Assembly: GCA_038239195.1 (NCBI GenBank)
Contig: JBBSEZ010000254.1
Span: 1-14,393 of the forward strand
Length of the DNA stretch: 14,393 bases
Origin: JBBSEZ01 sp038239195
GTDB lineage: Bacteria > Planctomycetota > Planctomycetia > Gemmatales > Gemmataceae
Direction of reading: 5' to 3'
Position numbers and translations under genes: made by a program. The notes beneath the pieces are model-generated. The model saw only the letters and a list, made by a program, of their open reading frames with translations, ran no database searches and was not told the DNA's origin. Numbering within the stretch: the stretch's first letter is position 1; every line of letters begins with the position of its first letter. This document shows, piece after piece, positions 1-7,210 of this stretch.

Positions 1-90
1 ATGTAGGATGGCTCTCCTGAGCCGTCCGGGATGTAGGATGGCTCTCCTGAGCCGTCCGGGATGTAGGATGGCTCTCCTGAGCCGTCCGGA
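1..90. repeat. three tandem copies of a 30-bp repeat
   Basis: The same 30-bp unit, starting ATGTAGGATGG and ending GAGCCGTCC, lies head to tail at 1-30, 31-60 and 61-90. The only change is the last base of the third copy, where the sequence runs into its inverted counterpart. Each unit has an inner inverted repeat (GGCTC..GAGCC) and could fold on its own. The array touches the window edge and may continue upstream. No unique spacers separate the copies, so it is not a CRISPR array. It resembles an intergenic REP/MITE-like element; that class assignment is an inference. Confidence 0.85.
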
Positions 91-113
91 CGGCTCAGGA
101 GGGCCGTCCTACA
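62..113 (+). repeat. 26-bp-arm inverted repeat / long hairpin ahead of tssL
   Basis: Bases 62-87 and 88-113 are inverted copies with no spacer. The two mismatches are both T opposite G on the plus strand, so a plus-strand transcript can pair along the whole stem through G-U wobble. The minus-strand transcript would have A-C mismatches instead. No T-tract follows, so it is not a classic intrinsic terminator. It sits 36 bp upstream of the tssL start and could block upstream transcription, protect RNA ends, or be a transposable REP-like element. Confidence 0.75.
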
Positions 114-149
114 GGGCGACTAACGGGCCGCGGCCCCGACGGAGCGATC

Positions 150-836
150 ATGGGCGACGAGACCGCCAGCCTGGTGCATCCCGTGCTGACCTACGGGCTG
201 GCCTTGCGCGAGCGGCTCGAGGCGGGCGAGGCCCCGCCGCTCGATTCGGAGCAGGCCACCTTGATGGGGCTGTTGCTCTCGGAGCGCGAGGCCCGGCGCT
301 GGCCCGATTACGGAGGCGCCCCGGCTCAGGAGCGCGACCGGACGAGCGGTCACGCCGAGGGGGCGGGCGCCGAGCGCTTCCTGGGGGCCCGCTACGCGCT
401 GGTCTGCTGGCTCGACGAGCTGTTCGTGCTGAGTTCCCCCTGGCGCGAGCGCTGGAACGAGCACAAGCTCGAGGTCGCCCTCTACGCCAGCAACGACCGG
501 GCCTGGAGGTTCTGGGACCAGGCCCGGCTGGCGGCCGCTCGCGGGGGGCCCGCGCTGGCGCCGTTCTTCCTGTGCGTGATGCTGGGCTTCCGGGGCGAGC
601 TGGGCCTGGAGCCGGACCGCCTGCGCGAGTGGGTGGCAACCGCGCGCGCCCAGTTGGCCCGCGGGCCGGGCAAGGAGTGGTCGGCCCCGCCCGAGCGCGA
701 GCCCGCCGCGCGCGTCCCCCCACTAAGCGGCCGCCGCCGGCTCCAGCGCCTGGTCCTGGTGGCCGGGGGAGTGCTGCTGGCCCTGGTCCCGGTGCTGGCG
801 TTCGTTCTCGCCTACCGGCTTTCTTCGCAAGGATGA
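150..836 (+). CDS. tssL: DotU/TssL family type VI secretion inner-membrane protein
   Basis: This 228-residue protein matches the DotU/IcmH/TssL family, an inner-membrane subunit that pairs with TssM to anchor the type VI baseplate. The N-terminal helices include HPVLTYGLALRERL (10-23). The diagnostic core is ARYALVCWLDELF (80-92), followed by W..HKLEVALY (102-112), a FWDQAR helix (121-126) and the PALAPFFLCVMLGFRGELG segment (134-152). A basic stretch then leads to a single C-terminal membrane helix at about 201-222, the usual tail-anchored layout, so the soluble domain faces the cytoplasm. The ATG is preceded by GGAG five bases upstream. The tssM-like gene starts 10 bp after the stop. No peptidoglycan-binding C-terminal domain is present. 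The family call is from motif recognition. Confidence 0.85.
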   Translation: MGDETASLVHPVLTYGLALRERLEAGEAPPLDSEQATLMGLLLSEREARRWPDYGGAPAQERDRTSGHAEGAGAERFLGARYALVCWLDELFVLSSPWRERWNEHKLEVALYASNDRAWRFWDQARLAAARGGPALAPFFLCVMLGFRGELGLEPDRLREWVATARAQLARGPGKEWSAPPEREPAARVPPLSGRRRLQRLVLVAGGVLLALVPVLAFVLAYRLSSQG

Positions 837-846
837 GGGCGTACCG

Positions 847-2412
847 TTGAGTTGGCTCTCGTGGTTGTGGGGCCTGGTGACCGGGCCGTTTCAGGCCCCT
901 CCCGCCGTGGCCGAGGCTGCCGCCGCTGGCCAGGCTGCGCCGCCCGTTCCGGCCAACCGCCGGCGCGTCCTGCTGATCGTCTTGCACGTCTTGCTGGTCG
1001 TGCTGGTGGTCCTCGGGCTGTGGTATCTCAACGGCGCCTTCGGCCTCGACCGCGTGGTGCGCTGGCGCTGGCTGGGCCTGCACAAGGTCTGGCTGCCCCT
1101 GCTGTTCCTGCTGCTCTACGCGACCTTCTGGCTGGGGTGCTGGCTGTGGCGATTGCTGGGCCCGGAGCGCTCGGCCGGCGAGTTCCCCGACGTCGAAGGC
1201 GCCTGGGCCGCCGCCGTGGCCGAGTTGCGCCAGGCCGGGATCGAGCCCGCCGACGCGCCCCTGTTCCTGGTGCTGGGCCGACCAGCCAGTTCGTTGGAGC
1301 AATTCTTCGCCGCCTCGCGCCAGCCGTTCCAGGTGCGGCACGCCCCCCGCACCGCCGACGCGCCCCTGCACGTCTACGCCAACCGCGAGGGCATCTTCGT
1401 CACCTGCGAGGGCGCCTCGCTGCTCGGCGCCCAGGTCGCCCGGCTGGGGGATCGGGCCCCCGAAGAGGGCCCCCGCCCCACGCCCCTCACCTCCCTCCTC
1501 GACGGGCCCGGCGGGATGGACGTCGCGCCCTTGGCGGGCGAGGGCGGGCTGGAGGAAGGGCCGGCCAGAATCGTCCCGACCGTGATGCTCCTGGGCGAGG
1601 AGCCGACCCCACAGCCGCGCCAGCGCCGGCCTTCGCTGCTGCGAAACGACGCCGAGGTGGCCTTGCAGACGGCACGGCTGCGGCACCTGTGCAAGCTGAT
1701 CGCCCGCGACCGGCAACCGTATTGTCCTGTCAATGGCGTACTCGTCCTGTTGCCGCTGGAGGCGACGGCCACGCCTCACGACGCCCTGGAGACGGGGGCA
1801 ACCTGCCGCCACGACCTGGCGACCGTGCGGGAGGCGGCGCGGACCGATTGCCCGAGGTTCGCGGTCCTGTGCGACGGGGAGCGCTTGCCGGGGCTGTCCG
1901 ACCTGATCGCCCACTTTCCGGAGGGCAAACAGCGGGCCTGGGTGCTGGGCCAGCACTTCCCGCTGGTGCCGGACTTGCCCCCTGGCGAGCTCCCCGCCAT
2001 GATCGAAGGCGGAGTGGCCTGGCTGACCGACAACCTGCTCCCGGCGGTGATCGTCAAGCTGATGCAGACCGAGGACGCGGCCCTGTCGGCGCGGCTGTTC
2101 CGGTTGCTGTGCGAGTCCCGCGAGCGGCTGCGGCTGCTGGCGAAGTTGCTCGAGCAGGCCGTGCTGTCGGGGGGGCGAGACGAGCCGCCCCTGCTCGGGG
2201 GCTGTTACCTCGCGGCCACGGGCGCCGACGGGGCGCGCGAGCAGGGCTTCCTGGCCGGCGTGTTCCAGAGGGCGCTGGCGCACCAGAACTTCGTCGCGTG
2301 GACCGACGAGGCGCTGGAGGAGGACGCCGCCTACCATCGGTGGGCGCTGGTGGGCTCCGTCGGGCTGGCGGTGTTCCTCGCGGCGGTGATCGCGCTGGCG
2401 GTGGGGTGGTAG
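847..2412 (+). CDS. tssM: IcmF/TssM N-terminal-type membrane protein, no periplasmic domain
   Basis: The protein has 521 residues. The membrane hairpin of TssM is present (helices about 41-61 and 81-102), followed by a cytoplasmic region. In it, LGRPASSLEQF (143-153) occupies the place of the nucleotide-binding loop but lacks the usual GK(S/T). The segment from the CPVNGVL motif (293-299) through an ERLPGL...HFP region (345-358) to GQHFPL (368-373) is typical of the TssM N-terminal domain. A third membrane helix fills the last residues (about 500-520) and the protein then stops. Full TssM proteins exceed 1000 residues, and the part after the third helix is a large periplasmic domain; all of it is absent here and no plus-strand frame downstream restores it. 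The start is a TTG with GAGGG seven bases upstream, 10 bp after tssL. With TssL it would form an inner-membrane-only complex. Confidence 0.8.
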   Translation: MSWLSWLWGLVTGPFQAPPAVAEAAAAGQAAPPVPANRRRVLLIVLHVLLVVLVVLGLWYLNGAFGLDRVVRWRWLGLHKVWLPLLFLLLYATFWLGCWLWRLLGPERSAGEFPDVEGAWAAAVAELRQAGIEPADAPLFLVLGRPASSLEQFFAASRQPFQVRHAPRTADAPLHVYANREGIFVTCEGASLLGAQVARLGDRAPEEGPRPTPLTSLLDGPGGMDVAPLAGEGGLEEGPARIVPTVMLLGEEPTPQPRQRRPSLLRNDAEVALQTARLRHLCKLIARDRQPYCPVNGVLVLLPLEATATPHDALETGATCRHDLATVREAARTDCPRFAVLCDGERLPGLSDLIAHFPEGKQRAWVLGQHFPLVPDLPPGELPAMIEGGVAWLTDNLLPAVIVKLMQTEDAALSARLFRLLCESRERLRLLAKLLEQAVLSGGRDEPPLLGGCYLAATGADGAREQGFLAGVFQRALAHQNFVAWTDEALEEDAAYHRWALVGSVGLAVFLAAVIALAVGW

Positions 2413-2527
2413 GACGACTCAGGGCGGGTCGTTTCGTTTCGACAGGGTAGCCCGTCAGGAAATGCCCCGGCGCCTCTCCCGAATGCTTTGCTTCGCCCGA
2501 GTTGTCTCGACCGGCGCTGGCCCGGCG

Positions 2528-2785
2528 TCATCGAGGCGGCTGGGTCGTAGGCCGGCCCTGCTGCACGTCGCCGGGCGAACGGATGGGCTTGGCGGCTGGC
2601 CTGCCCGGCGAGATCATCAGATGAGCACCGATGATGGTCATGGCTATTACCTTGAGCGCGACGAGGCCGAAAAGCACCTTGCGCCCGAGTTTGTCGAAAA
2701 GCAGGGCCAGCATCAAGGCCACCACGAGAAGCCCCCCACAGCTATAGCTGAGGGGCCTGGCGGCAAACAGTAGGGCGAGTGGCAT
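2528..2785 (-). CDS. small two-helix membrane protein, unknown function
   Basis: An 85-residue protein begins MPLALLFAARPLSYS and has two hydrophobic segments, about residues 14-29 and 35-55, separated by a short charged turn (FDKLGRK). The C-terminal tail of about 30 residues is polar and rich in P, R and Q. A longer frame continues upstream, but its extra 47 residues are arginine-rich and look non-coding. The ATG at 2785 has AAGGAG 11 bases upstream, slightly far but usable. The gene lies 70 bp downstream of the ATP-grasp gene on the same strand and could be cotranscribed. I do not recognise the family. The membrane character and ribosome-binding site support a real gene, but it could be species-specific. 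Confidence 0.55.
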   Translation of the reverse strand: MPLALLFAARPLSYSCGGLLVVALMLALLFDKLGRKVLFGLVALKVIAMTIIGAHLMISPGRPAAKPIRSPGDVQQGRPTTQPPR

Positions 2786-2811
2786 CGCGATCGGAGCTCC
2801 TTGTGCGAGAG

Positions 2812-2838
2812 CGTGTCCTCTCCGAACTCTAGGACACG
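2812..2838 (-). terminator. 8-bp inverted repeat between ATP-grasp gene and small membrane gene
   Basis: CGTGTCCT (2812-2819) and AGGACACG (2831-2838) form a perfect inverted repeat with an 11-base loop. It is transcribed on the minus strand just after the ATP-grasp stop codon and before the small membrane gene. There is no U-tract, so it could be a weak terminator, an attenuator or an RNA-stability element. Confidence 0.3.
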
Positions 2839-2855
2839 ATGCGGCGCCGTGCCGA

Positions 2856-4019
2856 TCACCCCACCACCGGCCTTCCGTACAACCAGCGCTCCACCTCGCC
2901 CGCCTTCTCCTGGAGCGCGAGGGCACAATCGCGCACCGTGGCGGCGCGCGCGAAGAGCGTCAGCACGGGCTGCCCTTCTTCGACGGCGCTCCCCGGATGC
3001 GGCAGATCGGCAAAGTCGGCCATCTCCTCCACGGGAGGCGGGTTGCGGAGCACTTCGCGCCAGGGCCCTCCATCGGAGAATGCGACGTCTTCGCGCGCGA
3101 AGAGGATCGCCTTTCCCACCACGCTCGCTCCCCCGGCCGGCTTGTCGGGGAGAGGGCCAGGGCCCACGAAGGCGCGGCGGTGCCAGGAGAGGGCGCGCAG
3201 TCCGGTCGCGTATTCGAGTACCTCGACCGAGGCGGGGTAGCGCGGGTTGAGCTCGACCGGCCAGAAGCCGTCCTCGCGCAAGATGCCGTCGATCCCGAAC
3301 AGCCCGCGCAGCCCACAGCGCTCGGTCAGGCGCTCCCCGAGGCGCGTCAAGCTCTGACCCAGATCGTCGCTCATCGGGCGCGGGCCGATGCTGCCGCAGT
3401 AGCGGAACGGGCCAGGGGCGCCCAGCCAGCGTTCGCCGACGAGCTGGCGCGTCAGGCCGAGCAAGTGTGCCGACCGGCCGACGGCGGCGAAGAGGGCCGC
3501 GACCGGCTCGCCTTCGATGAACTGCTGCAAGTAGCAGCCGGGCCGCTGGTCGTGGTCCTCGTCGCCGTCGTCGAAGAGAATGCCGATCCCGGCCGCTCCC
3601 TGCAACGGCTTGCTCAGCCAGCGCCCCGTCCTGGAAGTCTCCGAGGGCCCGCGAAGGACGAGCGGGGCCGGCACGCCCACGGCGCGGGCGGCGCCGGCCA
3701 GCACCACCGGGTCGCGCGCCTTCACCAGCTCGGCCGGGCCGTTGCCCCACAGCGGGCGGAGGTCGGCGAGCTGGCCGATGAGGAACGGATAGTTCTCCAG
3801 CCCGCCGGTGTAGAGCCAGGGGCTGTTCGGGGCGCGGTCGATGGCGGCGCGGAAGCCGTTGGGATAGGGCCCCGCCAGGCGCAGGCACGGGCAGCGCGCG
3901 CAGAGGTCCGCGTCGGCGAACAGATCGACACACCAGGGCGACAGCCCCGCCCGCAGCGCCGAGAAGGCAGCGGCGCGGGCGCTGGCGCCGAGGACCAGGA
4001 CGTCGGTTGCTTCGCTCAC
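2856..4019 (-). CDS. ATP-grasp ligase-like protein (COG2232 type)
   Basis: The predicted 387-residue protein is a soluble ATP-grasp enzyme. The N-terminus has a Rossmann-like start, VLVLGASARAAAFSALRAG (7-25). The glycine-rich loop KPLQGAAGIGI (137-147) and the strand YLQQFIEGEP (163-172) follow. The metal-binding segment GLFGIDGIL..GFWPVELNPRYPAS (239-264) supplies D244, E256 and N258. A C-terminal segment, PHPGSAVEEGQPVLTLFA (340-357), resembles the tail of COG2232 proteins. Relatives of that group occur near tetrahydromethanopterin-linked C1 genes in methylotrophs and planctomycetes, so a role in cofactor biosynthesis is possible; no other C1 gene is visible here. The GTG at 4019 is chosen because GAGG lies 7 bases upstream and the Rossmann start follows directly. 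The longer ATG frame would run into the divergent gene. The substrate is unknown. Confidence 0.75.
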   Translation of the reverse strand: MSEATDVLVLGASARAAAFSALRAGLSPWCVDLFADADLCARCPCLRLAGPYPNGFRAAIDRAPNSPWLYTGGLENYPFLIGQLADLRPLWGNGPAELVKARDPVVLAGAARAVGVPAPLVLRGPSETSRTGRWLSKPLQGAAGIGILFDDGDEDHDQRPGCYLQQFIEGEPVAALFAAVGRSAHLLGLTRQLVGERWLGAPGPFRYCGSIGPRPMSDDLGQSLTRLGERLTERCGLRGLFGIDGILREDGFWPVELNPRYPASVEVLEYATGLRALSWHRRAFVGPGPLPDKPAGGASVVGKAILFAREDVAFSDGGPWREVLRNPPPVEEMADFADLPHPGSAVEEGQPVLTLFARAATVRDCALALQEKAGEVERWLYGRPVVG

Positions 4020-4035
4020 CGTGAACCTCGGTCGG

Positions 4036-4064
4036 TTGCGGCCATCCCCTTGGCCGATTACACT
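4036..4064 (+). promoter_or_regulatory. putative sigma70-type promoter for the cytochrome gene
   Basis: TTGCGG (4036-4041), a 17-base spacer and TACACT (4059-4064) resemble -35 and -10 boxes. The predicted start near 4071 would give a leader of about 38 bases before the ATG at 4109. Its -10 overlaps that of the opposing promoter. Sequence match only. Confidence 0.35.
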
Positions 4065-4085
4065 CTCCGCAACAGCGAACGGCAA
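4057..4085 (-). promoter_or_regulatory. putative sigma70-type promoter for the ATP-grasp gene
   Basis: On the minus strand, TTGCCG (4085-4080), a 17-base spacer and TGTAAT (4062-4057) match a standard promoter layout, with five of six bases of the -10. The predicted start near 4050 gives a leader of about 30 bases to the GTG at 4019. The -10 box shares bases 4059-4062 with the opposing promoter, so the two could not both hold polymerase. Confidence 0.4.
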
Positions 4086-4108
4086 CCCTGGACGTGCGAG
4101 GCGACGAC

Positions 4109-7096
4109 ATGCGCCGGCTATGGTGGGCTTGTGGGCTCGGGCCAATCCTCCTCCTCGCCCTCTCGGCGGGGGCCGTGGCCCCGCCCGGCCTCGCTCCCAA
4201 AGGGCCGCTCAGCCCGCGCGAGGAGCAGGCGACGTTCAGCGTCCCGAAAGGCTTTCGCGTGGAACTGGTCGCCTGCGAGCCGGAGGTCGTCGATCCGGTG
4301 GCGATGGCCTTCGACGAGGACGGCCGCATCTTTGTCGCCGAGATGCGCGGCTACCCCAACGCGGGCATCGGCACGGGCGCCATCACTTCGGGGCGCATCA
4401 AGGTGCTCGAGGACCGCGACGGCGATGGCTATTACGAGACGGCCACGCTCTACGCCGACAACCTGCGCTTCCCGACCAGCGTGATGCCCTGGCGGGGCGG
4501 GTTGCTGGTCGCCAACGCGCCGGACCTCCTTTATCTCGAGCAGACGCGCGGCAAGGGCAAGAGCGACCGGCGCCGCACGCTCTACAGCGGCTTCGACCTC
4601 GCCAACATCCAGCAACTCGTCAACAGCTTGCAGTGGGGGCTCGACAACCAGGTACACGGCTGCGCCGGCGGCAAGGGCGGGACCATTCGCTCCGCCGAGA
4701 AGCCGACCGCCCCTCCGGTGGTGCTGCGCGGAAGGGGGATTCGATTTCGCCCCGACGTGCCGGCCAGCCTGGAGCCGACCTCGGGCGGCGGACAGTACGG
4801 GCTGGCGCCCGACGAGTGGGGCCGTTGGTTCACGGCCACCAATAGCCAGCACCTGCGCCACGTGGTCCTGCCCGACCACGCCCTACGCCGCAACCCCGCC
4901 CTGCCGGTGGGCGCTGTCACGCTCGACGTCCCCGACCACGGGGCGGCCTGCAAGGTGTTTCGCCGCAGCCCCTTCGAGGGCTGGCGCGTCGAGCGCACCA
5001 CGCGCAGGAAGGGGGGCCCCGATGCGCTTCGATTTCCGACCACGGAGCTCGTGCCGGGCGGCTACGTGACCTCGGCGTGCAGCCCGGCGATCTACACCGC
5101 GGACGTATTCCCTCCCGAATATCGCGGAAACGCCTTCGTCTGCGACCCGGCCAACAACCTCGTCCACCGCGACGTGCTGGCCCCGCGCGGCGCGACGTTC
5201 ACGGCGAAGCGCGGGCACGAGGACTGCGAGTTCCTGGCCTCGACGGACACGTGGTTCCGGCCCGTCCACCTGACGCTGGGCCCGGACGGGGCGCTCTACG
5301 TGCTCGATTTCTACCGCGAGGTAATCGAGACGCCGCTGTCGCTGCCCGACGACATCAAGAAGAAGCTCAACCTCGAAAGCCGAGGCCGCGGGCGCATCTG
5401 GCGCGTGACGAACCGCCCCGCCGGCGCGCCGCGCCGCAAGCCGGCCCTGAGCAAGGCGCCGGCGGCGGAGCTTGTCAAGCACCTGGCCGACGGCAACGCC
5501 TGGTGGCGCTTGACCGCGCAGCGCCTGCTCGTCGAGCGCCAGGACCGGGCAGCCATCGCGCCGCTGCGGAAGCTGGCCAAGACGGCGGCGGGGACCGTGG
5601 GCCGGGCGCATGCGCTGTGGGCCCTCCACGGGCTGAATGCGCTCGAAGAGGGGGAGATCGTGGAGGCGCTCAAAGACCCATCGGCGGGGGTGCGCGAGCA
5701 GGCCCTGCGCCTGGCCGAGGACCGGCCGAAGAAGGGCCCCCTGTGGTCGGCGGTGGCCGCGCTTGCCGATGACCCGTCGCCGCGTGTGCGCTTCCAACTC
5801 GCGCTGACGCTAGGGGCGGCGGAGGGGGTGGACGTGGCCCCAGCGCTGGCGAAGGTGGCCCGGGCGCCCGACGCCGATAGCTGGACGCACACCGCGATCC
5901 TGAGTTCGGCCTACCGCTGCGCCCCGGCGCTGCTGACCGAGCTCGCCCGCGACCGGGCCGAGACGGCGGCCCAGCGCTCGTTGCTGGCCCAGCTGGCGGC
6001 CGTGGTGGGAGCGAAGGGCGACGACGCCGATCTGGGCAAGGTGCTCGCCCTGCTGGGGGCGAGCGGGGCCGAGGTTCGGCCACATCAGGTTGCGATCCTG
6101 GACGGCCTGGGGCAGGGCTTGCAGAACAGCTCGCGGCCGCTGGCCCGGCTGTGGGACAGTCCCCCGCCTCGCCTGAAAGAGCCGGTAGCCCGGGCGCGGG
6201 CCCTGTTCGAGAGCGCAGGGGCCCTTGCGAAAGACGGCAAACGGCCGTTGGGCGAGCGCGTGTCGGCGCTGCGGCTGCTGGGGCGTGGGCCGTACGCGCC
6301 GCTGGCGGCCGTCGCCCCCGACCTGCTGACGGCGGCCTCGGCGCCGGAACTGCAACGGGCGGCGGTGCAAGCGCTGGCCCGGCAGGAAGCGCCCGGCGTT
6401 GCGGAACTGCTCATCGAACCGTGGGCGGGCTATAGCCCCGCGGTGCGCCGGGAAGCGCTGGAGGCGCTGTTCGCCCGCGCCGACCGCCTGCCGCACCTGC
6501 TGACGGCGCTGGAGAAGAAGCGCGTGCTGACCAGCCAGATCGAGCCGGCCCGGCTGGAGCAGCTGCGCCGCCATCCCGACGTCCGGTTGCGCGCGCGGGC
6601 GCTGAAGGTGCTCGCGGGGCAGGTGGCGCCCGAACGGCGCAAGGTGGTGGAGGCGTACCGGGGTGCTTTGGATCTCAAGGGGGATCGCACAAGGGGGAAA
6701 CTGGTCTTCAAGAAGACCTGCGCCACGTGTCACCGGCTGGAGGGGGAGGGGATCGAGGTGGGCCCGGACCTGCTGTCGGCGCTGCGCAACAAGTCGAGCG
6801 AGCAGTTGCTGATCGACGTGCTCGACCCGAGCCAGGAGGTCGATCCGCGGTATCTGAATTATCTGGTGACGACGAAACGCGGGCTGCAACTGAGCGGGAT
6901 GATCGTGGCGGAGACGGCGGCGAGCCTGACGCTGCGGCGCGGCGAGAAGGCGGAGGACACGGTGTTGCGGGCGCAGGTGGAGAAGGTGGAGGCGACAGGG
7001 AAGTCGCTGATGCCGGAGGGGCTGGAGACGCAGGTGGGCAAGCGGGAGATGGCGGACTTGATCGCGTACTTGCGGGCCGTGGCGGGGGCGCGCTGA
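4109..7096 (+). CDS. secreted PVC-type heme-binding protein: propeller, HEAT repeats, cytochrome c
   Basis: The protein has 995 residues and the three-part design found in planctomycetes and verrucomicrobia. A signal peptide (MRRLWWACG..LSAGAVA, about 1-24) sends it out of the cytoplasm. Residues about 40-440 form a sugar-dehydrogenase-like beta-propeller, recognised by FSVPKGFRVELVA, DPVAMAFDEDGRIFVAEMRGY and LGPDGALYVLDFYREVI. Residues about 447-847 are alpha-helical HEAT-like repeats rich in ALRLL/ALKVL segments. A C-terminal cytochrome c domain carries CATCH (heme cysteines at residues 871 and 874, histidine ligand at 875), then VGPDLLSALRNKSSEQLLIDVLDPSQEVD and the final ADLIAYLRAV helix. 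Such proteins probably oxidise a sugar or alcohol and pass electrons to heme; the substrate is unknown. The ATG at 4109 is preferred over an in-frame GTG at 4094 because GAGG lies seven bases upstream of it. Confidence 0.9.
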   Translation: MRRLWWACGLGPILLLALSAGAVAPPGLAPKGPLSPREEQATFSVPKGFRVELVACEPEVVDPVAMAFDEDGRIFVAEMRGYPNAGIGTGAITSGRIKVLEDRDGDGYYETATLYADNLRFPTSVMPWRGGLLVANAPDLLYLEQTRGKGKSDRRRTLYSGFDLANIQQLVNSLQWGLDNQVHGCAGGKGGTIRSAEKPTAPPVVLRGRGIRFRPDVPASLEPTSGGGQYGLAPDEWGRWFTATNSQHLRHVVLPDHALRRNPALPVGAVTLDVPDHGAACKVFRRSPFEGWRVERTTRRKGGPDALRFPTTELVPGGYVTSACSPAIYTADVFPPEYRGNAFVCDPANNLVHRDVLAPRGATFTAKRGHEDCEFLASTDTWFRPVHLTLGPDGALYVLDFYREVIETPLSLPDDIKKKLNLESRGRGRIWRVTNRPAGAPRRKPALSKAPAAELVKHLADGNAWWRLTAQRLLVERQDRAAIAPLRKLAKTAAGTVGRAHALWALHGLNALEEGEIVEALKDPSAGVREQALRLAEDRPKKGPLWSAVAALADDPSPRVRFQLALTLGAAEGVDVAPALAKVARAPDADSWTHTAILSSAYRCAPALLTELARDRAETAAQRSLLAQLAAVVGAKGDDADLGKVLALLGASGAEVRPHQVAILDGLGQGLQNSSRPLARLWDSPPPRLKEPVARARALFESAGALAKDGKRPLGERVSALRLLGRGPYAPLAAVAPDLLTAASAPELQRAAVQALARQEAPGVAELLIEPWAGYSPAVRREALEALFARADRLPHLLTALEKKRVLTSQIEPARLEQLRRHPDVRLRARALKVLAGQVAPERRKVVEAYRGALDLKGDRTRGKLVFKKTCATCHRLEGEGIEVGPDLLSALRNKSSEQLLIDVLDPSQEVDPRYLNYLVTTKRGLQLSGMIVAETAASLTLRRGEKAEDTVLRAQVEKVEATGKSLMPEGLETQVGKREMADLIAYLRAVAGAR

Positions 7097-7119
7097 TGCG
7101 CCTCGCCGGGCGAAACGCT

Positions 7120-7147
7120 TTGTTGTTTCGGTCATCGGGCATACAAT
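7120..7147 (+). promoter_or_regulatory. putative sigma70-type promoter for the HD/YwgA operon
   Basis: TTGTTG (7120-7125), a 16-base spacer and TACAAT (7142-7147, five of six bases) lie in an A+T-richer patch just after the cytochrome gene stop. The predicted start near 7154 leaves a leader of about 57 bases. That leader contains the inverted repeat AGCCAA (7164-7169) / TTGGCT (7183-7188), followed by a pyrimidine run, which could fold before the start codon. Confidence 0.4.
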
Positions 7148-7210
7148 GAACGGACGTTCAGAAAGCCAAGTTTCCTTACGTTTTGGCTCTTTTCCCTCGG
7201 CGGAGTCGCC

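Noticed and set aside
1..90. Possible CRISPR array from the 30-bp tandem repeats
   Set aside because: The repeats are directly adjacent with no unique spacers, and no cas gene is present.
148..2337. Long open frame on the minus strand, 729 codons
   Set aside because: It lies antisense to the tssL-tssM genes, its translation is low-complexity (R, P, Q, G) and it has no family motifs; such frames arise in high-GC DNA.
2713..4484. Long open frames overlapping the ATP-grasp gene on both strands (2713-4329 minus, 2997-4484 plus)
   Set aside because: The ATP-grasp frame has clear motifs and metal-binding residues; the others are arginine- and alanine-rich shadows.
4883..5797. Open frame antisense to the middle of the cytochrome gene, 304 codons
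   Set aside because: Shadow of the real coding frame with R/G/A-rich translation and no start signal.
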